Below, one piece after another: positions 50,929 through 61,392 of a DNA stretch of 64,000 bases. The stretch comes from an uncultured Eubacteriales bacterium (GTDB lineage: Bacteria > Bacillota > Clostridia > Oscillospirales > Oscillospiraceae): contig UQWI01000001.1 in assembly GCA_900544765.1 (NCBI GenBank), forward strand, positions 186,001 through 250,000. The letters are read 5' to 3'. Made by a program: the position numbers and the translations under genes. Numbering within the stretch: position 1 is the stretch's first letter; each line of letters begins with the position of its first letter. The notes under the pieces are model-generated. The model made no database searches. It was not told the origin of the DNA and saw only the letters and a program-made list of their open reading frames with translations.

Positions 50929-51927
50929 TCAATACAGCGACAATGTCTCCACGTCGCCGTCCGGCACTATACGCAGCTGCTTCAGGCCGAAACGCTCCTT
51001 GAGATACGCGCGGTTTTCCCCGTGCTGGCCCACCAGCTGGCTCATAAGGCGCGGGTTGACCCGCAGCACGGCTTCCCCGCCACGGCGCTCCGCCAGCAAG
51101 CCCTCGGCCTTCTGCCGCATTATGCGCGACTTCACCAGCTCGCCCAGCGCGGGGTGATAGGCGCCTCCTGCCGCGTCGCCTCCTGAAAGGTCCTCTGTCG
51201 GGTTCAGGCCGAGCCTTATTACCGGAATACCCGCTCCCTCGAAAACGGGCAAAATGCGCGCACAGACGCGCACAGCGTCCTCTACGGTGTGCTCCGTGTA
51301 ACGCCCCGCCTTCCACATGTCGTAGAGCGCGGTGTCGCGGACTATGACGGTCGGGTAGACGCGCACGCCGTCAGGCGAGAGCGCGGCAATCTCCCGCGCA
51401 GACTCCAGGTCGGACTCGTCGCTCGAGCCCGGCAGGCCGGTCATCATCTGCAGTATCAGCTTGAATCCGGCTGCCTTGACGGCCTTTGAAGCGTCCCTTA
51501 CATCCTGCGCCGTATGCCCGCGGCCCGAGAGGGCCAGCACGCGCTCGTCCATGCTCTGCGCGCCAAGCTCTACAGTCTCCACGCCATAGCGGCGCAGACG
51601 GGCCAGCACGGCGTTGTCTATGGCGTCCGGCCGCGTCGACAGACGTATGGCGGCTATGTCGCCGCGCTCGAGATAGGGCTGCGCCGCGCCGAGCAGCGCC
51701 TCCTGCTCTTCGACGGGTATGGCGGTGAAGCTCCCGCCGTAGAACGCCAGCTGGCGGCGCGTATCCGGCGGGGTAAGCGTCAGAGCCCGTTCTATCGCCT
51801 CACGGACATCGGATGGCGCCGCGGGCGTGACTGAGCCGGATATGCGCCGCTGGTTGCAGAAAACGCAGTCGTTCGGGCAGCCGAGGTGCGGTACGAATAC
51901 GGGTATTATGCTCTCCCGAGCGCTCAT
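50929..51927 (-). CDS. Elp3-like radical SAM protein
   Basis: A 332-residue radical SAM enzyme. The cluster motif is C-x3-C-x2-C in LGCPNDCVFCNQ near residue 17, with SAM-binding GGSFTAIP and the Elp3-like TVELGAQSMDERVL and LQMMTGLPGSSDE. It lacks the GNAT acetyltransferase domain of true Elp3. Proteins of this type are commonly encoded beside rnc and smc in Clostridia; a tRNA or rRNA modification role is likely but not established. It overlaps rnc by 4 bases and is last in its operon. Confidence 0.85.
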   Translation of the reverse strand: MSARESIIPVFVPHLGCPNDCVFCNQRRISGSVTPAAPSDVREAIERALTLTPPDTRRQLAFYGGSFTAIPVEEQEALLGAAQPYLERGDIAAIRLSTRPDAIDNAVLARLRRYGVETVELGAQSMDERVLALSGRGHTAQDVRDASKAVKAAGFKLILQMMTGLPGSSDESDLESAREIAALSPDGVRVYPTVIVRDTALYDMWKAGRYTEHTVEDAVRVCARILPVFEGAGIPVIRLGLNPTEDLSGGDAAGGAYHPALGELVKSRIMRQKAEGLLAERRGGEAVLRVNPRLMSQLVGQHGENRAYLKERFGLKQLRIVPDGDVETLSLY

Positions 51928-52598
51928 TTGTGCAGCTCCTTCAGTGCGGCCCGTGCGGCTGCCTGCTCGGCTTCCTTCTTCGTGCGGCCTGAGCCGGAGC
52001 CTATCGGCCTGCCGTTGAGCGAGACCTGGCTTGTGAAAGTCTTGTCGTGATCCGGGCCGCTCTCGCCGAGGAGCTCATAGCTGAGCACACTTCCGCTCTT
52101 CTTCTGGACAAGCTCCTGGAGCTCCGTCTTGCTGTCACCGAAAGCTATGTAGGAGCCCTGCAGAGAAGAGAGTATATGCTTTTCTATGAACGCCCTGGCT
52201 ATGTCCATGCCGCCGTCGAGATACATGGCGGCTATCAGCGCCTCGACCGCATCGGCGAGGATGCTGGTACGGTTCCTGCCGCCCGTGTGTTCCTCTCCCC
52301 TGCCCAGGCGCATGTATTCGCCGAGGCCGAGCTCCGAGGCCACGCGGTGCAGGCTCTCTTCACAGACAAGCTGCGCCCTCATACGGGTCATGCGGCCCTC
52401 CGGAAGTTCCGGGAAGCGGTTATAGAGCGCGTCGGCCACCACGAGGCCGAGCACGCTGTCGCCCAGGAACTCCAGGCGCTCGTTGCTCTCACAGCTCCTG
52501 CCGCGGTTCTCGTTGGCGTAGGAGCTGTGAGTGAGCGCGTTCACAAGCAGGCCGCGGCTTTTAAACTTATAACCGAGCTTTGCTTCTATTGCTTCCAT
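51924..52598 (-). CDS. rnc: Ribonuclease III
   Basis: A 224-residue RNase III: catalytic signature NERLEFLGDSVLGLVVAD, second acidic site in ILADAVEALIAAMYLDGG, and a C-terminal double-stranded-RNA-binding domain (TELQELVQKKSG ... GSGRTKKEAEQAAARAALK). It processes rRNA precursors and degrades duplex RNA. It overlaps acpP by one base and the radical SAM gene by four, in the usual acpP-rnc order. Confidence 0.97.
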   Translation of the reverse strand: MEAIEAKLGYKFKSRGLLVNALTHSSYANENRGRSCESNERLEFLGDSVLGLVVADALYNRFPELPEGRMTRMRAQLVCEESLHRVASELGLGEYMRLGRGEEHTGGRNRTSILADAVEALIAAMYLDGGMDIARAFIEKHILSSLQGSYIAFGDSKTELQELVQKKSGSVLSYELLGESGPDHDKTFTSQVSLNGRPIGSGSGRTKKEAEQAAARAALKELHK

Positions 52599-52834
52599 CA
52601 GTTGGAGGACGCCTTCTCCACATAGTCAACGAGGTCGCCGATAGTTGCAATACCCTTGAGATCGTCCTCGCTTATCTCTCCGAGGTCGAACATCTCCTCG
52701 ATGGTCATGCTCAGCTCGACGACGTCAAGGCTGTCGGCGTTCAAATCGTCGGTGAAGTTGGTTTCGCGGCTCAGGGTTTCAGGCTCTACCACGAACTGCT
52801 TGGCCACCAGGTCGCGTATCTTCTCGTAAATCAT
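52598..52834 (-). CDS. acpP: Acyl carrier protein
   Basis: A 78-residue acidic ACP. The phosphopantetheine serine lies in ADSLDVVELSMTIEEMFDL. It carries acyl chains in fatty acid synthesis. It sits between plsX and rnc with 4-base and 1-base overlaps, the conserved order in Gram-positive bacteria. The start lies behind GGAGACAAA. Confidence 0.97.
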   Translation of the reverse strand: MIYEKIRDLVAKQFVVEPETLSRETNFTDDLNADSLDVVELSMTIEEMFDLGEISEDDLKGIATIGDLVDYVEKASSN

Positions 52835-53862
52835 TTTGTCTCCTCCATTTCTGCCGCCTCATCGGGGTCGAGGCGCATGTGCTCTATGTTCTTTTCTATT
52901 TCCTCAATAACGCCTGCCTTCGAGAAATTCACAGCCTGGCGTATTGCGCTGAATATGGCCTCGTCGTTCGACGAGCCGTGGGCCTTGATGACGGGCCTCG
53001 ATATGCCGAGCAGGGCCGTTCCGCCAATCTTGTTGACATCGAGGCCGTCCCTCATGGCCATGAAGTCCCTCTTCAGGGCCAGGGCGGCGAGCTTGTTCTT
53101 CGTACTGCCGTAGAACACATTCTTTAGCTGGCCAAGCGCGAACTTTATCATACCCTCGCTGGCCTTCAAAAACACGTTGCCGGTGAAGCCGTCGGTCACG
53201 ACGACGTCCACGCCTCCGGCCATGACGTCGTTGCCCTCCACGTTGCCGATGAAATTGATGCGTCCTGCGTCGGAGGCCTTCTGCAGCAGCTTGAATGTCT
53301 GCTTTTGCAGCGGGGCACCCTTAGTCGGCTCCGTGCCGTTGCTTAAGAGGCCCACGCGCGGGTGCGGGCAGCCCATTATCTTGTCGGCGTAGAAGCTGCC
53401 CATATAGGCGAACTGGAGCAGATATTCGGGCGTGCACTCCACGTTGGCGCCGCAGTCAATCAGCATGACGCCTCGCTCCCCGTTGGGCAGCACCGGCGCA
53501 AGCGCGGCGCGGCGGATACCGGGAATGCGCTTGGCCGTCAGTGTCGCGCCCGTGAGCAGTGCTCCTGTGCTTCCGGCGGAGACGACGGCGTCGCCTTCAC
53601 CCGCGCGCAGCATCTTGAGCGCGACTGCCATGCTGGAGTCCTTCTTGCGGCGGGTGGCCGTGCTCGGGTCGTCCTCCATAGTGACAATCTCACGCGCGTC
53701 GACTATGTCCACGCCGCTCTCGCCGTTCAGCAGCGGCTCTATTTTCTCCTTCTGTCCGATGAGTGCGACGGATACGCCCAGCTCCTTCACGGCCCTGAGC
53801 GCGCCCATAACGGGTGCCTGGGGAGCGTTGTCGCCTCCCATGGCGTCAATGAGAATCCTCAA
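52831..53862 (-). CDS. plsX: Phosphate acyltransferase PlsX
   Basis: A 343-residue PlsX ([18 protein letters not shown] at the N-terminus; [56 protein letters not shown]). It converts acyl-ACP to acyl-phosphate for phospholipid synthesis at the membrane. The start is TTG (53860-53862) behind AAAGGAGG. It overlaps trmFO and acpP by 4 bases each. No FapR gene is visible here. Confidence 0.96.
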   Translation of the reverse strand: MRILIDAMGGDNAPQAPVMGALRAVKELGVSVALIGQKEKIEPLLNGESGVDIVDAREIVTMEDDPSTATRRKKDSSMAVALKMLRAGEGDAVVSAGSTGALLTGATLTAKRIPGIRRAALAPVLPNGERGVMLIDCGANVECTPEYLLQFAYMGSFYADKIMGCPHPRVGLLSNGTEPTKGAPLQKQTFKLLQKASDAGRINFIGNVEGNDVMAGGVDVVVTDGFTGNVFLKASEGMIKFALGQLKNVFYGSTKNKLAALALKRDFMAMRDGLDVNKIGGTALLGISRPVIKAHGSSNDEAIFSAIRQAVNFSKAGVIEEIEKNIEHMRLDPDEAAEMEETK

Positions 53863-55172
53863 TTGCTGAAAACCTCCTTTTCTTTGAGCCGGTCTATAAT
53901 CTCAAGCGAGCGCTTTGAGATTTCCGCGTTCTTGTTGCGTTTGCCCTTGACGCGGTAGCCCAATGGTGTGATTATACCGAAATTGATGTTCATCGGTTGG
54001 AAATCGCCCACGCTCCCACCGGAGATATACTCCGCGAGCGCGCCTATGGCCGTCTCGCGCGGGAAGTCCGCGCTCTCGAGCCCCAACACCCGCGCGGCGG
54101 TCTCTACGCCTACGAGCAGGCCGCTCGCCGCGCTCTCTACATAGCCCTCGACGCCGGTCATCTGTCCAGCGAAGCTGATGCGCGGCTCGGCCTTGAGACG
54201 GTAGTACCTGTCGAGCAGCTTGGGCGAATTGAGATAGGTGTTGCGGTGCATGACGCCGTAGCGCACGAACTCAGCTTCGCGCAGCGCGGGAATCATGGAG
54301 AAAACGCGCTTCTGCTCTCCCCAGGTGAGGTGGGTCTGGAAGCCGACGAGGTTGTAGAGCGTGCCGTCGGCGTTGTCCTGGCGGAGCTGTACGACGGCGT
54401 AGTCCTCGGCGCCGGTATTGGGGTTCACAAGCCCCACCGGCTTCATCGGCCCGTAGCGGAGCGTGTCCTCGCCGCGCCGCGCCATGACTTCAACGGGCAT
54501 GCATCCCTCGAACACGGCCCCGTCGTCGAAGCCGTGGACAGGCGCCTCCTTTGCCGCGCGCAGCTCGGCGACGAAGGCCGTGTACTCCTCGCGCGTCATT
54601 GGGCAGTTTATGTAGTCCGCCGTACCCTTGCCGTAACGGCTGGCCCGGTAGGCGCTGGTCATGTCTACGCTCTCAAGCGTGACAATGGGCGCGACGGCGT
54701 CGTAGAAGTGCAAATCAAAGTCCGGGCAGAGCCGCTTGATGCGCTCCGCCATGGCGTCGCTGGTCAGCGGGCCGGTGGCAATCACCACCTCGCCCTCCGG
54801 GATATCAACAGCCTCGGCGCGGACTATCTCTATATTCGGCTCCCCCTCGAGCTTCTCCGTGATATACCTGGCGAAGCCCTCGCGGTCGACGGCCAGAGCG
54901 CCGCCGGCGGCGACGCGGTTTATCTCCGCACTCTCCATGATGAGGGAACCCAGGCGGCGCATTTCCTCTTTAAGCAGGCCTACTGCGTTCGTGAGGTCGT
55001 CGCCGCGCAGCGAGTTGGAGCAGACGAGCTCTGCAAAGTATTCGCTCTTGTGCGCGGGGGTGTACTTCTCCGGCTTCATCTCGATGAGCCGGACATGTAT
55101 GCCGCGGCGGGCGAGCTGCCAGGCGCACTCGCTGCCCGCGAGGCCCGCCCCGATAACTGTGACGCTATACAT
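53859..55172 (-). CDS. trmFO: Folate/FAD-dependent tRNA m5U54 methyltransferase
   Basis: A 437-residue flavoprotein. N-terminal FAD site [16 protein letters not shown]; family motifs [50 protein letters not shown] and [17 protein letters not shown]. It makes ribothymidine in the T-loop of tRNA using methylenetetrahydrofolate. It overlaps topA's stop by one base; topA-trmFO adjacency is typical of Firmicutes. Confidence 0.97.
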   Translation of the reverse strand: MYSVTVIGAGLAGSECAWQLARRGIHVRLIEMKPEKYTPAHKSEYFAELVCSNSLRGDDLTNAVGLLKEEMRRLGSLIMESAEINRVAAGGALAVDREGFARYITEKLEGEPNIEIVRAEAVDIPEGEVVIATGPLTSDAMAERIKRLCPDFDLHFYDAVAPIVTLESVDMTSAYRASRYGKGTADYINCPMTREEYTAFVAELRAAKEAPVHGFDDGAVFEGCMPVEVMARRGEDTLRYGPMKPVGLVNPNTGAEDYAVVQLRQDNADGTLYNLVGFQTHLTWGEQKRVFSMIPALREAEFVRYGVMHRNTYLNSPKLLDRYYRLKAEPRISFAGQMTGVEGYVESAASGLLVGVETAARVLGLESADFPRETAIGALAEYISGGSVGDFQPMNINFGIITPLGYRVKGKRNKNAEISKRSLEIIDRLKEKEVFSN

Positions 55173-57532
55173 CAGACGGCCTCCTCAGTGGACGCTGCCT
55201 TTTTTCGCGTCGTGGTCTTTTTCTCCGCCGCGGTCTTTTTAGCGGTAGTTTTCTTTGCGGCGGCGGTCTTTTTGGACGCCGTTGTCTTTTTGGCGGAGGT
55301 GGATTTCTTCGCCTCCGCCTTACCGTCCTTGTCCTCCCCGGCCTGCTCCCCCTGGGCGTCCTTGTCCTCGGAAGCGGCCTTCTTGGGCTTATAGCCGCGC
55401 TGCTCCGGCGGCAGATAATTCGGGCAGTCGGGGTTTATGCAGAAGGGCTTGCTGCGTCCCCTGCCGGAGCGCTTGAACATAGTGTTGCCGCACTCGGGGC
55501 AGTTGTCCTTGGTCGGCACGTCCCAGGTCATGAAGCCCAGTATCTCGCGGCCGTCCGCTCCGGTGCCGCGCCAGGGGCAGTCCTTACCGCGCTCACAGGC
55601 GTAATAGGCGTAGCCGTTGCGCGAGGTGCGCTTGAGCAGCCTTCCGCCGCAGGCGGGGCACTTGCCGGGCATTTCAACGACTATGGGCATGGTAAAGGTA
55701 CAGTCCGGGTAGCCCGGGCAGGCCAGGAAGCGTCCGAAGCGGCCGGACTTATAGACCAGCTTGCGCCCGCAGTTGGGGCATACCTCGTTGCTCTCCTCGT
55801 CGGGGACCTTGAGGCGCACACCCTCCATGGCGGCCTCGGCGTCCTTCATTTCCTTCTCGAAGCCGCCGTAGAAGTCGGACAGGTATATCTTCCAGTCCTT
55901 CTCGCCCTTTTCTATCTCGTCCAGGCCGTCCTCCATGCGGGCGGTGAACTTGAGGTCGACTATGTCGGGGAAGCGCTCTTCCATCAGGCCTGTGACCACC
56001 TCGCCCAGCGAGGTCGGGCGCAGATATTTGCCCTCTTTGACGACATACTCGTGGCTGATTATCGTGGTAATTGTCGGCGCGTAGGTGCTAGGACGGCCTA
56101 TGCCCTTCTCCTCCATCGCGCGGATAAGCGTCGCTTCGGTGTAGCGGCTGGGCGGCTGGGTGAAGCGCTGCTCCTTGTCGAGCTTGGCGGCTCTGGCCTT
56201 CTCGCCCTCTTCGATATTCGGTATGCGCTTCGAGGCGGGCTCGTTCTCGTCCTCGCGCTCGTCGTCGTAGACGGCGGTGTAGCCGGGGAATACAAGCGCG
56301 GAATAGCTCGCGCGGAAGGAGTGCCCGGCGCATCCGGCCTCAACGGCAAAGGTGTCGTAGACCGCGTTGGACATCTGGCAGGCCGTGAAGCGGCCCCAGA
56401 TGAGGCGGTAGAGCATGTACTGCTCGCGCGTCAAGTCCTTGCGCACCATTTCAGGCGCAAGGGCGGTGTTTGTTGGGCGTATGGCCTCGTGCGCGTCCTG
56501 GGCCCCGGCGCGGGTCTTGTAATGACGCGGCTGGGCCGGGCAATACGCCTCGCCATAGTGTGCGGTGATATAGCTGCGCGCGGCGGAGAGCGCCTCCTCG
56601 CTCAGGCGCAGCGAGTCGGTACGCATGTAGGTAATAAGGCCTATGGTGCCCTGGCCGGTGATGTCGACGCCCTCGTAGAGCTGCTGCGCTATGCTCATAG
56701 TGCGGCGGGGGGTCATGCCCAGGCGGCGCGAGGCCTCCTGCTGCAGCGTACTGGTTATGAACGGGGGCGAGGGGCTGCGCTCCTTCTTGCCGCGCTTGAC
56801 GCTGTCTATTGTGAAGTCGCTGTCCTTGACGTCGGAAATTATTTTGTCGACCTGCTCCTCGCTCTTGATGTCGACTTTCTTCTTGCCCTCGCCGTAATAG
56901 CGCGCGGTGAACTCACTGCCGTCGGCACGGCGGAGCACTGCGTCGAGCAGCCAATACTCCTCCGGCACGAAGGCGCGTATCTCCTTCTCGCGGTCGACGA
57001 CCATGCGAGTGGCCACGCTCTGGACTCGTCCTGCGGAGAGGCCGCGGCGTATCTTTTTCCAGAGCAGCGGGCTGAGCTCGTAGCCGACTATGCGGTCGAG
57101 TATGCGCCTGGCCTGCTGGGCGTCCACGAGGTCTATATCTATGTCGCGCGGAGCCTGGATACTCTCGGTGACGACCTTCTTGGTTATCTCGTTGAAGGTC
57201 ACGCGCACGGCCTTGTCGTCGGGCAGGCCGAGCAGCTCCTTCAGATGCCAGGCTATAGCCTCTCCCTCGCGGTCCGGGTCGGTTGCAAGGTAGACCATGT
57301 CGGCCTTATCTGCGCTCTTCTTGAGCTCGGCTATTATATCCTCTTTGCCCTTCACGGGGATATACTGCGGCGTGAAGCCGTGCTCGATGTCCACGCCCAT
57401 GGTGCTCTTGGGCAGGTCGCGGAGGTGGCCCATGCTGGCCAGCACCTTGAAGTCCTTGCCCAGATACTTCTCTATCGTCCTTGCCTTCGCCGGCGACTCG
57501 ACTATCACGAGCGCCGTCTTTCCTTTCGCCAT
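55172..57532 (-). CDS. topA: DNA topoisomerase I with a lysine/alanine-rich C-terminal tail
   Basis: A 786-residue type IA topoisomerase. Toprim domain: [17 protein letters not shown] and [15 protein letters not shown]. Active-site Tyr302 in [10 protein letters not shown]. Three C-terminal four-cysteine zinc ribbons ([21 protein letters not shown]) lie at about 590-710. After about residue 720 comes a low-complexity tail of repeated KK, TT and AA units resembling histone H1, known from actinobacterial TopA but less usual here. It relaxes negative supercoils. Confidence 0.97.
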   Translation of the reverse strand: MAKGKTALVIVESPAKARTIEKYLGKDFKVLASMGHLRDLPKSTMGVDIEHGFTPQYIPVKGKEDIIAELKKSADKADMVYLATDPDREGEAIAWHLKELLGLPDDKAVRVTFNEITKKVVTESIQAPRDIDIDLVDAQQARRILDRIVGYELSPLLWKKIRRGLSAGRVQSVATRMVVDREKEIRAFVPEEYWLLDAVLRRADGSEFTARYYGEGKKKVDIKSEEQVDKIISDVKDSDFTIDSVKRGKKERSPSPPFITSTLQQEASRRLGMTPRRTMSIAQQLYEGVDITGQGTIGLITYMRTDSLRLSEEALSAARSYITAHYGEAYCPAQPRHYKTRAGAQDAHEAIRPTNTALAPEMVRKDLTREQYMLYRLIWGRFTACQMSNAVYDTFAVEAGCAGHSFRASYSALVFPGYTAVYDDEREDENEPASKRIPNIEEGEKARAAKLDKEQRFTQPPSRYTEATLIRAMEEKGIGRPSTYAPTITTIISHEYVVKEGKYLRPTSLGEVVTGLMEERFPDIVDLKFTARMEDGLDEIEKGEKDWKIYLSDFYGGFEKEMKDAEAAMEGVRLKVPDEESNEVCPNCGRKLVYKSGRFGRFLACPGYPDCTFTMPIVVEMPGKCPACGGRLLKRTSRNGYAYYACERGKDCPWRGTGADGREILGFMTWDVPTKDNCPECGNTMFKRSGRGRSKPFCINPDCPNYLPPEQRGYKPKKAASEDKDAQGEQAGEDKDGKAEAKKSTSAKKTTASKKTAAAKKTTAKKTAAEKKTTTRKKAASTEEAV

Positions 57533-57542
57533 TAAAACGTCC

Positions 57543-58832
57543 TCACTTCTGACTGGTTATATTTAGGGAAAACCTTTTTCCCGGTTCCTGGCTTATATAT
57601 CCCAAGACCTGCAGCATGGTCAGCTCGCTGAGCACAGCGGCGGCGGGCAGACCCGCGCGCTCAATGATGTCGTCCACATGCGTGTGCGGCTGAGTAATGG
57701 CCGAGACGATTGCAAGCTGCGTCTCGCTCAAGCCGGAAAGCTGCTTCTGCAAGTCAATATATTCCTCGTCTTTGGCCTTGTCAATGTCTTTTTTCTCTCT
57801 GAGCCGCCTCAGCAGCCCTTTTTTGGCCTTCTTGCCGCCGCTCCCGGCCCCTTCCGAAGCTGCCCCGCCGGCCTCTTCAGCCTCGGCATTTTCTTTGACG
57901 GAGGCGCGCACGGCACTCTCCACAGCCTCTTCGGGCGGCTTTGCCCCGCTGCGGCGCAAATTCGGGAAGCGCTCGGAGAACCCTCCGAGAACATTCCACA
58001 CGTCCACCGCCGGGCTGGCCCCGTCGATTATCAGGCGGTTCGAGCCCTCCGCAGTCACAGAGTCCGCGTTGGCCGGGACGGCGAACACCTCGCGTCCCTG
58101 GCTCATCGCCTCGTCCGCGAACAGCAGCGCGCCGCTGCGGGCGGGCGCCTCAATCACCAGCGTGGCCACGGACAGTCCTGACGTTATCCGGTTGCGCTCG
58201 CGGAAGAAATAGCTGCTGCGCCTTGTACCCGGCGCGTATTCGCTCACCAGGGCGCCGCCGCGCTCCACCTCGCGCGCAAGCCCGTCGTCCTCGCCGACGG
58301 CGTCAATCGCCACGCCCAGCACCCCGACGCAGGCGCCGCCCGCCAGAAGCGCGCCTCGCGCGGCGTGTTCGTCCACGCCCCGCGTCAGGCCGGATACCAC
58401 AAGGCCGCCGCATTTCGTAATGCCGTAGCCCATCTTCTCGGCCATTTTCAGCCCGTACTCGGAGGCCTTGCGCGTGCCGACGACCGCCACGGCGCACATG
58501 CCGTCGATATCCGGCAGGCGGCCCCTGACATACAGCGCCAGCGGAGGGTCGTCAATCTCCGTCAGGCGCAGGGGATAGGCCGCGTCCGCCCTGGTCAATA
58601 TCGTTATGCCGCTGTCGGCACAAATATCCACAGTGCGGCGGGCGAAATCCAGGCTCTTGTCCATAAGCGCCTCGCGCTCGGACTTGTCGAGGAAGTCGAG
58701 CGCTGCGTAGTCCTGCTCGCATGAGAAGTATACCCGGCGCACGTCGCCCAAATGCTCTATGAGCCGGTATTTAACGCGGCGGCGCACACCTTGCAGCGAC
58801 GCGAGCCAGACCCAGTATTTCAGCTCAGCCAC
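57543..58832 (-). CDS. dprA: DNA-processing protein DprA
   Basis: 429 residues. The DprA Rossmann core is clear (VVGTRKASEYGLKMAE, VVSGLTRGVDEHAARGAL, GVLGVAIDAV, SEYAPGTRR, RNRITSGLS, GALLFADEAMSQGREVFAVP). It loads RecA on incoming single-stranded DNA in transformation. A Glu/Ala/Lys-rich linker (about 300-370) leads to a C-terminal winged helix (LSGLSETQLAIVSAI ... HVDDIIERAGLPAAAVLSEL). It is followed by topA after 11 bases, a typical Firmicutes order. Confidence 0.95.
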   Translation of the reverse strand: MAELKYWVWLASLQGVRRRVKYRLIEHLGDVRRVYFSCEQDYAALDFLDKSEREALMDKSLDFARRTVDICADSGITILTRADAAYPLRLTEIDDPPLALYVRGRLPDIDGMCAVAVVGTRKASEYGLKMAEKMGYGITKCGGLVVSGLTRGVDEHAARGALLAGGACVGVLGVAIDAVGEDDGLAREVERGGALVSEYAPGTRRSSYFFRERNRITSGLSVATLVIEAPARSGALLFADEAMSQGREVFAVPANADSVTAEGSNRLIIDGASPAVDVWNVLGGFSERFPNLRRSGAKPPEEAVESAVRASVKENAEAEEAGGAASEGAGSGGKKAKKGLLRRLREKKDIDKAKDEEYIDLQKQLSGLSETQLAIVSAITQPHTHVDDIIERAGLPAAAVLSELTMLQVLGYISQEPGKRFSLNITSQK

Positions 58833-58844
58833 ACGCTTCCCTCC

Positions 58845-59600
58845 TCACAGCGAAGAGCCCGCCAGCTCCCACATGAGCACCGCGCCTGCTGCTGCGGCGT
58901 TGAGCGACTCGCTGCCGGGGCTCATTGGTATTATCACAGTCCCGTCGCACATGTCCAGCAACTCACGGCTGAGGCCGTGGCCCTCGTTGCCAACCGCCAC
59001 GGCGCAGTGCGCCAAATCCGCATCCCGCAAATCCTGCGCCCCGTCTGAGAGCGCCGCGCCGAGCAGCTTGAGCCCCATACCTCGCAGCAAATCAGGCAGT
59101 TCCTGCACGCGGCAGGCGTAGACGTACTGCCGGAAGGCCGCGCCCATGCTCGCCCTCACCGCGCGGGGCGAAGTGAAATCCGCGCAGTCACCGACCAAGA
59201 TTACAGCGTCGACGCCGAGGGCGTTCGCCGTTCGGATGAGCGTGCCGACATTGCCCGGGTCCTGCATATTTTCGAGCACAACGGCGTGCCTTATACGCTC
59301 CGGGCGCTTTGGCTCCGGCATGCGCACGGAAAACACCGGCCCGGGGCTGTTCTTGACCGGAGAGGCGTAGCCGACGAGCTCCGCCGGGGCGGAGTACACC
59401 GGGCAGCCCGGCAAAGCGCCCGTATTTGTCCCCTCGGCGAACAGTATACCCGTAACGTCTGCTCCCGCGCTAACGGCCTCGCCGAGCAGTTTCGCCCCGT
59501 CGAGCACGGTCTCGCCGCTCTCCCGCCTGAGCGAGCCGTCGGAGGCCAGCGCACGCAGGCGCAGGACGAATGGATTTTTCCGCGAAGTTATTCTCTCCAT
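58845..59600 (-). CDS. SpoU/TrmH-family RNA 2'-O-methyltransferase
   Basis: 251 residues from the ATG at 59598-59600, which follows GGAAG with 6-base spacing; an ATG six codons earlier has no ribosome site. The N-terminal substrate-binding part (ITSRKNPFVLRLRALA, ETVLDGAKLLGEAV) precedes the SPOUT knot (ENMQDPGNVGTLIRTANALG, VGNEGHGLSRELL, IPMSPGSESLNAAAAGAVL). It methylates rRNA or tRNA ribose. It heads the operon that runs through dprA and topA to the radical SAM gene. Confidence 0.9.
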   Translation of the reverse strand: MERITSRKNPFVLRLRALASDGSLRRESGETVLDGAKLLGEAVSAGADVTGILFAEGTNTGALPGCPVYSAPAELVGYASPVKNSPGPVFSVRMPEPKRPERIRHAVVLENMQDPGNVGTLIRTANALGVDAVILVGDCADFTSPRAVRASMGAAFRQYVYACRVQELPDLLRGMGLKLLGAALSDGAQDLRDADLAHCAVAVGNEGHGLSRELLDMCDGTVIIPMSPGSESLNAAAAGAVLMWELAGSSL

Positions 59601-59633
59601 TTGCAGCTTCCGTTTCATCGTAATTATATATTA

Positions 59634-59662
59634 AGGATATTCGCAAACACGGGATTTGTCAA
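59634..59662 (-). promoter_or_regulatory. Promoter of the SpoU-dprA-topA operon
   Basis: On the minus strand TTGACA (59657-59662), 17-base spacer, TATCCT (59634-59639), 34 bases before the start codon. Confidence 0.75.
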
Positions 59663-59774
59663 CCAATATAAATGAGCAAACCTCCAGCCACCCCGGCAAG
59701 GCCTCCCGTTGGCACTTGAGCCGCAGGGCTTGCAGACGTACGCGTTATTTGTCTGCCGGCGCCGGCCATGGCAG

Positions 59775-59804
59775 AAAAAAGCCGCTGCAAGAGCAGCGGC
59801 TTTT
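59775..59804 (-). terminator. Terminator of the acid-sugar operon
   Basis: GCCGCTGC (59781-59788), AAGA, GCAGCGGC (59793-59800); on the minus strand the stem is followed by six T. It lies 53 bases after the uxaA-type stop. Nothing else is apparent in the 59663-59856 gap. Confidence 0.85.
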
Positions 59805-59856
59805 ATGGTATTCATTAAGGCGCCTGCTGCGCCTCGGCCGCATACAGCGGGCCGCA

Positions 59857-61029
59857 TCAGCAGAGCATGTTGTAGTGGTCTATGGTGTTGATATCGGAGC
59901 CGTTTATCTCAGCCTTGGTGAGCTTGCCTTCGCAGACGTCGATGATTAGGTCGAAAAGCTCGTCCGCCACCTGGGCATGGGACTTTTCGCCGCGCAGGCT
60001 GGCGCTGCAGTCGAAGTCAATCAGGTCGTTCATCCACTCATAGGTCTGATGGTTGCCGGTTATCTTGATAACCGGACCTGTGGCGCAGCCCATGGGGTTG
60101 CCCATACCCGTTGTAAACACGACGGTCTGGCATCCACTTGCCAGCTCACCTATCGTGGAGAGCGGGTCATAGGCGCCGGTCTCAAGGAACGCAGGCCCCT
60201 TCGTGGTAATCATTTCACCGTAGGCATAGCAGCCGGTAAAGGGACGCGTACCGCTCTTGTTTATGCAGCCGAGGCTCTTTTCCTCCAGGGTCGTGAGGCC
60301 GCTGCGTATATTGCCCGGGGTCGGGTTGGAATTGCGAATATCCTCGCCCATCTCCCGGTAGACGTCGTCCTTCCACTTTATGGTGTCGTAAATCTTCTGG
60401 CCTATCTCCGGGGTCGCGCCGCGGGCCTTCAGGATGTGCTCGGCGCCTATGGCCTCGCTCGTTTCGCTGATGACGCTGCTGCCGCCCATGTCTACGAGCC
60501 TGTCGGACACGATGCCGAGGGCAACGTTGGCGCAGATACCGCTGGTCGGGTCGCTGCCGCCGCATTCAAGGCCGAGCATGAGCTCCCCTATCGGGCAGGG
60601 TTCGCGCCTGCACTTTTCGGCCTCGGCAATGAGCTCGTGCACTATGCTGATGCCCTTCGCAACCGTGCGGCCTATTCCGCCGCACTGCTGGATGGTTATG
60701 TACTCCACGCGCTTGCCCGGGGAACGCTCCTCTATGGCCTCAAGGTACATATCGCGCTGAATTGTCTCGCAGCCGAGGCCGACAATCAGCACGCTGTGCA
60801 CGTTGGGGCTGGCAAGGAGGCCGGAGAGTATCTTCAGGGTAATCTGGGTGTCGCTCTGGCTCTGAACGCATCCGTAGGGGTTGGTAAGCAGGGTTGCGCC
60901 TTTGCAGCTTTCAACTATACGCCTCGCGGCCACCTCGGCGCAGTTGACGCCCGGCATTACAACGACGTGGTTGCGGATGCCGACGCGGCCGTACGGGCGC
61001 TTATATCCTAGGAAAGTTGTCTTGTTCAT
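59857..61029 (-). CDS. UxaA-family dehydratase, large subunit (altronate/galactarate dehydratase C-terminal type)
   Basis: 390 residues matching the large domain of altronate or galactarate dehydratase: LGYKRPYGRVGIRNHVVVMPGV, EVAARRIVESCKGA, GLGCETIQ, QQCGGIGRTVAKG, LMLGLECGGSDPTSGICANVALG, FMETGAYDPLS-like FLETGAYDPLSTIGELASGC and ASLRGEKSHAQVADELFDLI. It dehydrates a sugar acid with an iron centre. The SAF subunit is a separate gene 2 bases upstream, as in the split form. Linked to a DUF1537 kinase and PdxA2, it may act on a C4 or C6 acid. Confidence 0.88.
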   Translation of the reverse strand: MNKTTFLGYKRPYGRVGIRNHVVVMPGVNCAEVAARRIVESCKGATLLTNPYGCVQSQSDTQITLKILSGLLASPNVHSVLIVGLGCETIQRDMYLEAIEERSPGKRVEYITIQQCGGIGRTVAKGISIVHELIAEAEKCRREPCPIGELMLGLECGGSDPTSGICANVALGIVSDRLVDMGGSSVISETSEAIGAEHILKARGATPEIGQKIYDTIKWKDDVYREMGEDIRNSNPTPGNIRSGLTTLEEKSLGCINKSGTRPFTGCYAYGEMITTKGPAFLETGAYDPLSTIGELASGCQTVVFTTGMGNPMGCATGPVIKITGNHQTYEWMNDLIDFDCSASLRGEKSHAQVADELFDLIIDVCEGKLTKAEINGSDINTIDHYNMLC

Positions 61030-61031
61030 GC

Positions 61032-61325
61032 TTACGCCTCCTGTAGAACGCCAACGGGCCTGAGGTTGTGGGTGTGAACATAGTCGCCTGCCTTTATGTC
61101 GCAGTCGGCTATGCCTATCTTCTCTCCGTACTTGTAGACAAATTCGCCCTTTGGCACGTCGACTATGGCTATCTTGTGATATATCGGCGCATCCGCTAGC
61201 GCAGTGACATTTTTAACCGTGCCGTCCGCAAGGCGGTACACTATGGTGTCTCCGGCCTTGACGGCCTCAGTGACAGTGACGCAGGAGTCCCTGTCGTTGA
61301 TATGTACGGCATAAACTTCGCTCAT
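61032..61325 (-). CDS. UxaA-family dehydratase, small SAF-domain subunit
   Basis: A 97-residue SAF-domain protein: HINDRDSCVTVTEAVKAGDT, IYHKIAIVDVPKGEFVYKYG and IGIADCDIKAGDYVHTHNLR. This is the N-terminal domain of altronate/galactarate dehydratases, encoded separately. It would form the enzyme with the next gene, 2 bases downstream. The ATG lies behind GGAAAGGACTAACTC. A 67-base gap with the distant repeat GGCAAAC/GTTTGCC precedes it; I cannot tell if that gap has a promoter. Confidence 0.88.
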   Translation of the reverse strand: MSEVYAVHINDRDSCVTVTEAVKAGDTIVYRLADGTVKNVTALADAPIYHKIAIVDVPKGEFVYKYGEKIGIADCDIKAGDYVHTHNLRPVGVLQEA

Positions 61326-61392
61326 GAGTTAGTCCTTTCCGGCAAACAGCTTCTGCGAAACAGCATGTTTACCTGTTAGTTTGCCTGTGCGA

